A stretch of 20,913 nt of DNA from Anaerolineales bacterium UBA3905 (GTDB lineage Bacteria > Chloroflexota > Anaerolineae > Caldilineales > Caldilineaceae), in NCBI GenBank assembly GCA_002391565.1, contig DGFH01000180.1, positions 1-20,913 on the forward strand, in the 5' to 3' direction. The notes below the pieces were generated by a model. The model did not search any database. It worked only from the letters and a program-made list of their open reading frames with translations, and was not told the origin of the DNA. Position numbers and translations under genes: made by a program. Below are positions 12,650-20,913 of the stretch, piece after piece (positions within the stretch are counted from its first letter, which is position 1; every line of letters starts with the position of its first letter).

Positions 12650-14713
12650 ATGCGCCAACACACGATGCAAGACACGGAATTGACTACCTTCCTCGATGCT
12701 ATTGTCCAGGCGCTGCACCGCGCCGGTCTCTACAACAGCAACGACCAGGTGGCGCCGGTTGCGGTGCTCTGGCCCGACAAGGAACGCCAATGGCTGCCGC
12801 TGCTGCCTGCGCTGCGCGCTCGTCTCCCCCTGCTTACTCTAGGCGACCATGACCCGGCGCAGCGCTGTGGCTCCGCCTACTGGATGCGCTGTATGCTGGC
12901 GCGCACCCTGCCCGACGATTGCCTGCCCGCCGACAGCGCACCCGTGCTCTATCTGCCCGGCGTCAGTCGTCAGGAACTGCGCGCGGTCGAGGAGTGTCCG
13001 CGCCTGCTGCAGCCGCTGGCTGACCTGCAATATCGCGGCGTGCTGTGGACACAGAAAAACGGGCGCGATTGGACGGTCGCCGCATTCCTGCAGAGCAAAG
13101 AGGGCGGGCTGGAGATCCCCGTCGGCGCCGACGCCGCCACCAAGGATGCACTCCTGCGCGCGCTGCCGGTGCTGGCAAACACGCCGCTGGCGAAGCTGCG
13201 CCAGGCCGCGCCGCTGCGCGCTCCGTTCCTCGACGCCCTGCTCCACCCCGACCCGGCGCGGCGTCTGCTGCTCTGGCTGAATGACGCCGCCGCCTATCGA
13301 CAGACATTGGACGCGGCGGGCTGGCAGGCGTTCTGCAACCTCTGCCGCCGCGACTACGCCTTCGACCCGGCGACGACCGACCCAGTCACCGCCGCGCGCG
13401 CCCTGAGCCAGCCTGCCGGGCCCTGGGCGGAAGTCTGGCAGCGTTACACCGAGGCGCCGGCAGCTTATCCCAACCTGGCGGGGCTGCTGCGCCAGGCGCG
13501 CCCGCCCGCGCAGCTCGCCCTTTTCGAGCCGCCGCAGCCCTACTGGCCCCAGGACAACGAAAGCGCCGAAACAGCGCTGCGGCGCGACCTGGCGGCGCTC
13601 GACAATGCGCTGCCCGGCGTCGCCCGCGCCCGCGTGCTGGAACTGGAGGCGCACCACGGCGCACGCCGCGAATGGGTGTGGAGCCAGCAGGGGCTGGCGC
13701 CGCTGGCGCACGCGCTGGCTGCGCTGGTGACGCTGACACACGCCACGCAGCAGCCGCTCACCGGCGCTGACGCTGCCGCTGTCGCTCGCGCCTACACCGC
13801 GACCGGCTGGCAAAGCGACGCCGCGGTGCTGGCGGCGTTGCACGCCGTCCACAGCGCCGAAGACCTTGCGGCAGTCACGGCGGCGATCCGTGCGCTCTAT
13901 CGTCCCTGGCTGGAACAGGGCGCACGAGCGCTGCAAACCCTGGCAGCGGCGCAGCCTGGCGCCCTTCAATCGCCAGACCTGCCCGCACCCACCGCTGGGA
14001 CATGCCTGCTCTTTGTCGATGCGCTCCGTTTCGATGTGGCGCGCCGGCTGGCGGATCGCCTCACTGCGCAGGGGCTGACCACTGCGCTGGATTGGCGCTT
14101 CGCCGCGCTGCCGCCGGTCACGCCCACTGCCAAGCCCGCCGTCAGCCCCGTGGCGCAGCGGTTGACCGGCGCGGGTCAAAAGGACTTTGCGCCCAAAATC
14201 TTTGACGGCGGCAGCGTCGTCAATGTTGCCGTCTTGCGTTCACTGTTGACCGACGCTGGCTATCAGGTGTTAGCCGCCAACGAACTGGGCGATCCTGCCG
14301 GGCGTGCGTGGACGGAGGCGGGCGCCTTCGACCGCTACGGTCACGAGCATGGCTGGAAACTGGCGCACCGCATCGACGAAGAGCTGCTTCTGATCGAGGA
14401 ACGCGTCCGCAGCCTGCTCGCACGTGGCTGGCGCAGCGTGCGCATCGTCACTGACCACGGCTGGCTGCTGCTCTCCGGCGGTCTGCCCAAGAGCGAGCTG
14501 CCGATCCATGCCAGCCATGTGCGCAAGGGTCGCTGCGCGCTGCTCAAGCCGGGCGTCGTCGTCGATCAATGCGTCGTTCCCTGGCGCTGGCACGCGGCTA
14601 CGCTGGTCGCCACCGCCGCCGGCATTGGCTGTTTCGAGGCAGGCAAGGAGTACGAGCACGGCGGGATCAGCGCGCAGGAGATCGTGACGCCGGTGCTTGA
14701 CATTTGTCGCTAG
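12650..14713 (+). CDS. pglZ: BREX alkaline-phosphatase-superfamily protein PglZ
   Basis: A 687-aa protein. PglZ is the second hallmark BREX protein, a member of the alkaline phosphatase superfamily that works with PglX. The N-terminal half has the BREX PglZ pattern: VAVLWPDKERQW, VLYLPGVSRQELR, LQYRG and RDWTVAAFLQSKEGGL. The C-terminal PglZ domain has LLFVDALRFD (D457), a PPVTPTAKPAVSP segment carrying the likely catalytic threonine (T491 or T493), VTDHGW (D602, H603) and EHGGISAQEIVTPVL (H670). The length resembles the shorter 'type B' PglZ; that subtype is my inference. ATG 12650 lies 3 bases after the previous stop; ATG 12665 is an alternative. Neither has a clear ribosome site, so translation is probably coupled. 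Some lines reach about 80% GC, in contrast to the preceding cassette. Confidence 0.92.
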   Translation: MRQHTMQDTELTTFLDAIVQALHRAGLYNSNDQVAPVAVLWPDKERQWLPLLPALRARLPLLTLGDHDPAQRCGSAYWMRCMLARTLPDDCLPADSAPVLYLPGVSRQELRAVEECPRLLQPLADLQYRGVLWTQKNGRDWTVAAFLQSKEGGLEIPVGADAATKDALLRALPVLANTPLAKLRQAAPLRAPFLDALLHPDPARRLLLWLNDAAAYRQTLDAAGWQAFCNLCRRDYAFDPATTDPVTAARALSQPAGPWAEVWQRYTEAPAAYPNLAGLLRQARPPAQLALFEPPQPYWPQDNESAETALRRDLAALDNALPGVARARVLELEAHHGARREWVWSQQGLAPLAHALAALVTLTHATQQPLTGADAAAVARAYTATGWQSDAAVLAALHAVHSAEDLAAVTAAIRALYRPWLEQGARALQTLAAAQPGALQSPDLPAPTAGTCLLFVDALRFDVARRLADRLTAQGLTTALDWRFAALPPVTPTAKPAVSPVAQRLTGAGQKDFAPKIFDGGSVVNVAVLRSLLTDAGYQVLAANELGDPAGRAWTEAGAFDRYGHEHGWKLAHRIDEELLLIEERVRSLLARGWRSVRIVTDHGWLLLSGGLPKSELPIHASHVRKGRCALLKPGVVVDQCVVPWRWHAATLVATAAGIGCFEAGKEYEHGGISAQEIVTPVLDICR

Positions 14714-14721
14714 GAAAACGC

Positions 14722-15663
14722 ATGAGCAGGTTCGTCATGTTCGTGCGCCCAGCCACCCCCGCCGATTCCACCGCCATTTACGCCCTGCTCGATCACGCCC
14801 TACGCCAGCGTATCCAACTCGGCGCTGAGGACATCGCGGCAGCGCTGGCGACTGACCACTGCCTTTTGCTATACGAAAACAACAGCTCCGACGCCCGTCT
14901 ACTGGCGCTGCTGTTTACCCAGGTCGAGGTGCGTCCTGCTTCCCTGCCCGCCACAGCGCCGGATCGCATCTATGTGCGCGGCGTCGCCTTTGATCAGCAC
15001 TGTTCGCCAACCAGCGCCCTGCAATATCTGCTGCAAGTATTTATTGAACACGCAACAGACAGTGCGCACCCGCGCCAGTTGATCGCCTATGGCGGCGAGG
15101 GCTGGCTCGACCGCGCCTTACGCGACGCCGGCATGACCCTGACCGCGCGCGTGCAATATTTCGCTCTGGAGCGTCTGCAAAAACGCGCCTGGGCGCCGCC
15201 CGCCACCCGCGTGGCGTGCGTCATCCGCGACGCCACGCCCGCCGACCTGGAGCCACTGGCGCGCCTGGATAGCGTGACCTTCGCTCCACTCTGGCACTAC
15301 TCGCAACGTCATCTTCAAGAGGCGCTGCTTCATGGCCCGCTGCTAGTTGCCCATCGGGACAGCGCAGTGATTGGCTATTGCGCGCTGTTGATCGAATCTG
15401 CAACCTGCACCATTGCGCGCCTGGCCGTCCATCCAGATCACCAGAGACAGGGTTGTGGCCGCGCCCTGTTGATCGCCGCCTTACAACTGGCGCAGCAGTG
15501 GGGCTGCAGCCGCGCCTTGCTCAACACGCAGGCAGACAATTACCGTTCGCAGCAGTTGTACCGCAGCCTCGGCTTTCGTCCCACCGGAGAAGCGTTCGCC
15601 GTCTTTGTGCTCGACCTGCCAGCATCGACGCCGGGCAGGGAAGCAGCGGAGCACGCCGCATGA
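14722..15663 (+). CDS. GNAT-family N-acetyltransferase (tandem GNAT)
   Basis: A 313-aa protein. The C-terminal half is a clear GNAT domain: IARLAVHPDHQRQGCGRALL has the acetyl-CoA-binding Q/R-x-x-G-x-G pattern (Q241, G244, G246), followed by a typical NTQADNYRSQQLYRSLGF end. The N-terminal half (RPATPADSTAIYALL, ..., YGGEGWLDRALRDAGM) looks like a second, degenerate GNAT repeat. ATG 14722 is preferred over TTG 14704, because GGAA lies just upstream and the longer form would run into the pglZ end. It starts 8 bases after the pglZ stop and is probably co-transcribed. The substrate is unknown. GNAT genes are not core BREX components, so it may be a passenger at the island edge or a modifying accessory. 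Confidence 0.8.
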   Translation: MSRFVMFVRPATPADSTAIYALLDHALRQRIQLGAEDIAAALATDHCLLLYENNSSDARLLALLFTQVEVRPASLPATAPDRIYVRGVAFDQHCSPTSALQYLLQVFIEHATDSAHPRQLIAYGGEGWLDRALRDAGMTLTARVQYFALERLQKRAWAPPATRVACVIRDATPADLEPLARLDSVTFAPLWHYSQRHLQEALLHGPLLVAHRDSAVIGYCALLIESATCTIARLAVHPDHQRQGCGRALLIAALQLAQQWGCSRALLNTQADNYRSQQLYRSLGFRPTGEAFAVFVLDLPASTPGREAAEHAA

Positions 15664-15796
15664 CAGGCAGCGAATCCACCCTGTTGCGCTGGCTACGCGT
15701 GGCGCTGGTCAACGCCCCAGTCTGTTTATCTTCCCCCGCTGCAGCCGGCCAGAAAACCAGGAGAAACCGCGCCGGTCATCAACGCACCTTCGACGC

Positions 15797-15822
15797 CAAC
15801 CCTGGTGGCAACTTCCAGGTTG
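15797..15822. repeat. Imperfect inverted repeat between convergent genes
   Basis: CAACCCTGG (15797-15805) and CCAGGTTG (15815-15822) are inverted copies with one bulged base and a 9-base loop. It lies in the 234-base gap (15664-15897) between the GNAT and patatin genes. It may help termination or be the remnant of a small repeat element. Confidence 0.35.
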
Positions 15823-15847
15823 CGGCAGGCAATGCCCTGAGCTGTCT

Positions 15848-15870
15848 GGGTGCGCTGTTTCAGCGCACCC
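15848..15870. terminator. Strong hairpin between convergent genes, possible bidirectional terminator
   Basis: GGGTGCGCTG (15848-15857) and CAGCGCACCC (15861-15870) form a perfect 10-bp, GC-rich stem around a TTT loop. It sits between the ends of the + strand BREX/GNAT unit and the - strand patatin unit, where a shared terminator is expected. Neither side has a U-tract, so it is not a classical intrinsic terminator; in high-GC bacteria such hairpins can still end transcripts. Confidence 0.6.
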
Positions 15871-15897
15871 GCATGACATCAATGCGTAAAGTCACGC

Positions 15898-16809
15898 TCA
15901 GAGTCCCGTAAGATAGGGCGGCGTGAAAGGCGTCGCCCCTGGCAATTCGGGAGCGGGCGCGGCGGCCGGCATGGCCGGAATCATCGGCGCCGGCGCGGCC
16001 AGATAGGCTTTGGCAGCAGCGTAGCCCTGCGCCACCATCTTCCTGGATTGGCTGAAGTCGAAGAAGCTGAGATCGGCGTCAGTCTGCACCGGGATGTGGT
16101 GCATGTCGACAGTTGTATCGGCTTTGGCGCGGGCGATGTCCTGGATGATATTCTGCGCCAGCATCGTGGAGAGGGTGCGCAGCAAAATTTCCAACACGCC
16201 CTGCGCCGGGTCAAGCACCACTTCGTTGTAGCCGGCGTTGATGACGTAGAGCGTTTTGGCGCCGCGATCGATGGCGACGCTCACCGGCACGTTGGCAACC
16301 ACGCCGCCATCCACCAACTGGGCGCCGCCGTAGCTGACGGGTGGGTGAATGGCGGGAATCGTGGCGCTGGCGGTGACGGCGTCGAGCAGCGGCGCTTCCG
16401 GCTTGTCGCCAAAGATGTAAAGCCGGCTGGTGCGCAGGTCGGTGGCAGTAGTGTAGAGCTGTGTGCGGCACTGCCCAAAGGTGGAGACGCCAGGGGGCAG
16501 CGCGCGCGCCAGCAGCCTGCGCATTCCGCCGCTGGTGAAGAGGCTGTTTGCCTTGCTTTTCAGCCGCCACAGGATTTCCAGGATGCCTTCCGGGTAAATC
16601 TCATCGACTTTGGCCGACGCCCACACCTGCTCCATGCGTTCGGTGACGGCGACGGTGGGGCCATGCGCTGCCAGCACACTGCCGTTGAGTGCGCCTGCGG
16701 ATGTGCCCACAATCATATCGGGAACGATGCCGGCCTCCAGCAGCGCCCGCACTGCACCAACCTGCAGCGGGCCGCGATTGCCCGCCCCACTCAAGACAAA
16801 AGCGATCAT
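15898..16809 (-). CDS. Patatin-like phospholipase
   Basis: A 303-aa serine lipase-like protein. It has the patatin catalytic dyad: GTSAG (nucleophile S37) and LVDGG (D167), plus the oxyanion-type glycine-rich start SGAGNRGPLQVG. Expected activity is hydrolysis of acyl esters of membrane lipids. No signal peptide is seen. The tail from about residue 270 is rich in Pro and Ala (APAPMIPAMPAAAPAPELP) and probably disordered. The start is firm: AAAGGAGG lies just upstream of the ATG. It is the last gene of the - strand operon, 41 bases after the adenine methylase gene. Patatin proteins also serve as effectors in some defence systems, but the stand-alone architecture and neighbours here point to a bacterial housekeeping member. 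Confidence 0.88.
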   Translation of the reverse strand: MIAFVLSGAGNRGPLQVGAVRALLEAGIVPDMIVGTSAGALNGSVLAAHGPTVAVTERMEQVWASAKVDEIYPEGILEILWRLKSKANSLFTSGGMRRLLARALPPGVSTFGQCRTQLYTTATDLRTSRLYIFGDKPEAPLLDAVTASATIPAIHPPVSYGGAQLVDGGVVANVPVSVAIDRGAKTLYVINAGYNEVVLDPAQGVLEILLRTLSTMLAQNIIQDIARAKADTTVDMHHIPVQTDADLSFFDFSQSRKMVAQGYAAAKAYLAAPAPMIPAMPAAAPAPELPGATPFTPPYLTGL

Positions 16810-16850
16810 GCTCTCCTCCTTTCGCTGAACTTGCCTGGATGCGTCGCCGA

Positions 16851-17738
16851 TTACTCTACTCGATAATCGGCAATTGTCTCACGAACGACGGGCAATTCGT
16901 CGAGCCAGCTCAGATCTCTGCCGATGACCAATTCCTTCAGCGTGGCGTGATGCGTGTTTTTCATCGGGATCAGACGCATCTGAAAGTTGTGTCGCCGCAC
17001 CAGCTCCTTCACCTCATCCGCTTCATCGTAGGTGAGCAGAAAGTCGCCTTGCAATCTCTCGCAGAGCGAAAACAGGCGCTCATGATCGAGCAAGTGATGG
17101 GTGTAAAGGCGTCTGCCGGCTCTCTTCCCGCCAGCCGTGTAGGGCGGATCGATGAAATAAACCACATTGCTTGATTGCGAAAATTCTTCCATCACCAGCA
17201 ACCCATCGGCATGACGAAAGTCAATTCTGCCAGCCACCTGGCTCAGGTTGCGCAGGCGCGTCGCCAGCGTTGCCGGATACCAACGCGAACCTATGCCCTT
17301 GCCGTTTTCACCGTGGCGAATGAAGCTCGACCCTTCGGCGAGGATGCCGCCGTGCAACGTCCGATTCTTCAGGAGCGTCTGAAATGCCCGCTCCCGGATA
17401 GCAGTTGGCGTCATCTGGAGTTCCGCCACCACCGCTTCGCGCGACAGCGGGAATGCCAGCACGCGGTTTGCCAGCCATTCGGCATCACCGGCAACAATCG
17501 CTTGCCAGACGGCTGCAACCTCATCATCAAGTTCGACCATCACCACGCGTTCGACCCAATCCTCAAACAAGGCTGTCAGACTAATGATCCCACCACCGAC
17601 GAAAGGTTCCACCAACATACGTGGACGGCTCTTCATGCTGGCGATCCAGCGGCGAAAGGTCGGTACGAACCAGGTCTTGCCACCGGGATAACGAAATGGA
17701 CTGCGCTGCGGGACAGCCGCAACATTCACCGGTGTCAT
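16851..17738 (-). CDS. D12-class (Dam-like) DNA adenine methyltransferase
   Basis: A 295-aa N6-adenine methyltransferase of the MethyltransfD12 family. Motif order is that of Dam/DpnM: FRYPGGKT (15-22, AdoMet site), EPFVGGG (44-50, motif I) and FIDPPYTAGGKRAG (DPPY 197-200, motif IV, catalytic). The target sequence cannot be read from the protein alone; GATC is only one possibility. It begins 12 bases after the rsmI stop with a GGTGA site, so it is co-transcribed. No restriction nuclease is adjacent, so it looks like an orphan methylase. It lies on the opposite strand from BREX and is separate from PglX, yet it adds a second adenine methylation activity to the region. Confidence 0.88.
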   Translation of the reverse strand: MTPVNVAAVPQRSPFRYPGGKTWFVPTFRRWIASMKSRPRMLVEPFVGGGIISLTALFEDWVERVVMVELDDEVAAVWQAIVAGDAEWLANRVLAFPLSREAVVAELQMTPTAIRERAFQTLLKNRTLHGGILAEGSSFIRHGENGKGIGSRWYPATLATRLRNLSQVAGRIDFRHADGLLVMEEFSQSSNVVYFIDPPYTAGGKRAGRRLYTHHLLDHERLFSLCERLQGDFLLTYDEADEVKELVRRHNFQMRLIPMKNTHHATLKELVIGRDLSWLDELPVVRETIADYRVE

Positions 17739-17750
17739 GGCGCGTTCACC

Positions 17751-18455
17751 TTATTCCTCTTCCGCATTGTCATCGGGCAGAGATTTACTGCCGGCGCCTG
17801 CGATCACCACGATGTACTCACCTTTTAGCTTACCCTGTTGGCGCACAAAAGACAATAGCCCCGAAAGCGGCGCCCGTTCGATGCGTTCGTAGAGTTTAGT
17901 GAGGTCATTCGCCAGCGCAGCAGGACGGTCGCCGTAGACGGCCAGGGCGTCTTCCAAAAAGGCAGCCAGACGGAAGGGACTTTCATAGAAGATGAGCGTG
18001 TGCGGCGAGTCCTTGTCGACGGCTAGAAAACGCCGGCGTTGCCCACTCTTGCGCGGAGGAAAGCCGCGAAAGGTGAAACTGTGGAGCGGCAGCCCAGAAA
18101 GCACGACCGCCATGATCAATCCTGCCGGGCCGGGGATCATCGTCACGGGCAGGCCGACGTCGAGGGCGCGGCGCACCAGCGAATAGCCGGGGTCGGAAAT
18201 GCCCGGCGTGCCCGCGTCCGTGACCAGCGCCACCGACGCCCCGCCCTGCAGCAGCCCAACGATACGTTCGCCAGCGCGCTGCTCGTTATGTTCATGAAAG
18301 GCAATCTGCGGCTTGTGGATGTCGTAGTGCTGGAGCAGCACGCCGGTCGTGCGCGTGTCCTCGCTGGCGATGTAGTCGACTGCGCGCAGGGTTTCCAGCG
18401 CGCGCAGGGTGATGTCGCCGAGATTGCCGATCGGTGTTGCAACAAGATAGAGCAT
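17751..18455 (-). CDS. rsmI: 16S rRNA 2'-O-ribose C1402 methyltransferase RsmI
   Basis: A 234-aa tetrapyrrole-methylase-fold enzyme that methylates the ribose of C1402 in 16S rRNA using AdoMet. Recognised by LYLVATPIGNLGDITLRAL at the N-terminus, ASEDTRTTGVLLQHY, FHEHNEQ, LVTDAGTPGISDPGY and TLIFYESPFRL. The start is ATG 18455, because the family begins MLYLVATPIGN; the frame is open 15 codons further upstream but lies over the preceding gene. Compared with the E. coli enzyme (about 286 aa), it lacks the C-terminal extension and ends shortly after GEYIVVIAG. It starts 4 bases after the isochorismatase-like gene. Confidence 0.93.
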   Translation of the reverse strand: MLYLVATPIGNLGDITLRALETLRAVDYIASEDTRTTGVLLQHYDIHKPQIAFHEHNEQRAGERIVGLLQGGASVALVTDAGTPGISDPGYSLVRRALDVGLPVTMIPGPAGLIMAVVLSGLPLHSFTFRGFPPRKSGQRRRFLAVDKDSPHTLIFYESPFRLAAFLEDALAVYGDRPAALANDLTKLYERIERAPLSGLLSFVRQQGKLKGEYIVVIAGAGSKSLPDDNAEEE

Positions 18456-18459
18456 GACG

Positions 18460-19035
18460 TTAGGGCGCGCCGCCCGGCGTAGTGAAGTCCACCGCATCAC
18501 AGGCGACAGCGCTGTTCTTGCGGCCAGGGTAGCTCAGCCACGTCATCGTGACGTTGAGGTCTCGGATGATATCCGCCGCCGCGACCTGGGCGCCGTCGTC
18601 GAGTTCGATGCTGCCTGTCGTGTGTGCGTCGGCGACCAGCGTCAGGTCATAGCCGCGATCCAGGGCGGCATAGGCGGTGGCGCGGATGCACCAGTTGGTT
18701 GCCGCGCCGGCCAGCACAATGTGCGTGGCGCCGAGCCGGGCCAGATGATCTTCGAGCGTCGTCTGCTCGAATGCCGAGTTAAAATGCTTGTGGATCAGCG
18801 GCTCGTCCGCCGCGGGCGTCAGCCCCTCCGCCCACTGCCACGCCGGGCTGCCAAAGACCAACCCGTCGTCGGCATGCTGTACCCAGAGCACGGGAACCCC
18901 CTGCGCACGTGCGCGTGCAACGGTGTGCGCCACGTTCTGGATGACGCGCGGCGAGTCCCAAGTCTCACTCATCACGCCCGCCTGCACATCGACGACAACA
19001 AGGACGCCCTGGTTGCCTGCACGTATCGTCGCCAT
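18460..19035 (-). CDS. Isochorismatase-like cysteine hydrolase
   Basis: A 191-aa protein of the isochorismatase/nicotinamidase superfamily. The catalytic triad is visible: VVVDVQ (D16), IHKHFNSAF (K83) and AATNWCIRAT (C116). The substrate is not evident; family members hydrolyse isochorismate, nicotinamide or small amides. The start is ATG 19035, because AAAAGGAG lies just upstream and the family pattern begins a few residues later. The open frame extends to 19260, but that part is untranslated leader and lies partly over the helicase gene. It is the first gene of the four-gene - strand operon, with a candidate promoter 41 bases upstream of the start. Confidence 0.88.
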   Translation of the reverse strand: MATIRAGNQGVLVVVDVQAGVMSETWDSPRVIQNVAHTVARARAQGVPVLWVQHADDGLVFGSPAWQWAEGLTPAADEPLIHKHFNSAFEQTTLEDHLARLGATHIVLAGAATNWCIRATAYAALDRGYDLTLVADAHTTGSIELDDGAQVAAADIIRDLNVTMTWLSYPGRKNSAVACDAVDFTTPGGAP

Positions 19036-19075
19036 TGTCGCTCCTTTTGGGATGAAAAAAAGTTGTCCGGCCGCC

Positions 19076-19084
19076 ATCATACCA
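19076..19084 (-). promoter_or_regulatory. Candidate extended -10 promoter of the - strand operon
   Basis: On the - strand the sequence reads TGGTATGAT, an extended -10 (TGN plus TATGAT, 5 of 6 to consensus). No strong -35 is seen. A transcript would start near 19069, giving a leader of about 34 bases that contains the AAAAGGAG site of the isochorismatase-like gene. The same 130-base gap must hold the promoter of the divergent helicase. Confidence 0.55.
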
Positions 19085-19165
19085 TTGCGCGTTGAAATGA
19101 ACGAAAGATCAGAGAATGAAGCCATTTTTTGCGGATTGCCCCTCTCAAGGCTACTATCCCAGGCT

Positions 19166-20913
<1,748 letters not shown>

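Noticed and set aside
12839..14179. 446-aa open frame on the - strand opposite pglZ
   Set aside because: Antisense shadow in very GC-rich DNA, with composition dominated by Arg, Gln and Gly and no motif.
15660..15911. Possible 83-aa coding region overlapping the GNAT stop (ATGA) and continuing to 15911
   Set aside because: It runs through the strong hairpin at 15848-15870 and into the convergent patatin gene and has no recognisable pattern. The ATGA overlap alone is not enough, though a decayed gene cannot be excluded.
15898..16809. Patatin as a CBASS effector (CapV-like)
   Set aside because: No cyclic-nucleotide synthase or CBASS accessory gene is nearby, and the gene closes an operon with rsmI and an isochorismatase-like gene.

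Overview
The window is a phage-defence locus of the BREX family (about 265-14713 on the + strand), followed by what looks like a housekeeping operon on the - strand (15898-19035) and the 5' part of a SNF2-family helicase gene (19166 to the window end, + strand). The host is a high-GC bacterium: most genes run 65-75% GC by eye, several starts have a clear GGAG-type ribosome binding site, and stop/start overlaps are common. Heptamer (GGAGATT)n repeats and GCGGAT-rich repeats are, as I recall, frequent in Chloroflexota genomes. That assignment is a guess, because no rRNA or other marker gene is present to settle it.

Layout. Positions 1-264 are non-coding and carry a hairpin and a candidate promoter. 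The BREX locus then reads brxA - brxB - brxC - OLD-like ATPase/TOPRIM gene - pglX - [ribbon-helix-helix protein - AAA ATPase - DUF4276 TOPRIM-like protein] - pglZ - GNAT acetyltransferase. The first four genes are joined by 1-4 base stop/start overlaps. pglX follows after 45 bases. The bracketed three-gene cassette has its own TATAAT element and lower GC than its neighbours, and pglZ starts 3 bases after it. On the - strand, isochorismatase-like hydrolase - rsmI - D12-class DNA adenine methylase - patatin-like phospholipase form one tight operon behind an extended -10 promoter. The helicase gene diverges from it.

How the genes work together. BrxA, BrxB, BrxC, PglX and PglZ are conserved BREX proteins. 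PglX modifies host DNA at an asymmetric site, and the complex blocks replication of unmodified phage. No brxL, brxE, brxF, brxP or pglW is visible. With a COG0553/SNF2-type helicase 4.5 kb downstream, the set is closest to BREX types described with BrxHII (type 5-like), but the gene order and the inserted genes do not match a textbook type. The locus also carries two ATPase-TOPRIM modules, one fused in a single chain (5080-6807) and one split into two genes (10548-12646). They are probably additional, possibly abortive, defence systems nested in the BREX cluster.

The most interesting details lie in pglX. An in-frame heptanucleotide inverted/tandem repeat sits just before methyltransferase motif I and could make the gene phase-variable. 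A block of about 460 bases at roughly 48% GC lies in the likely target-recognition region and suggests a swapped specificity domain.
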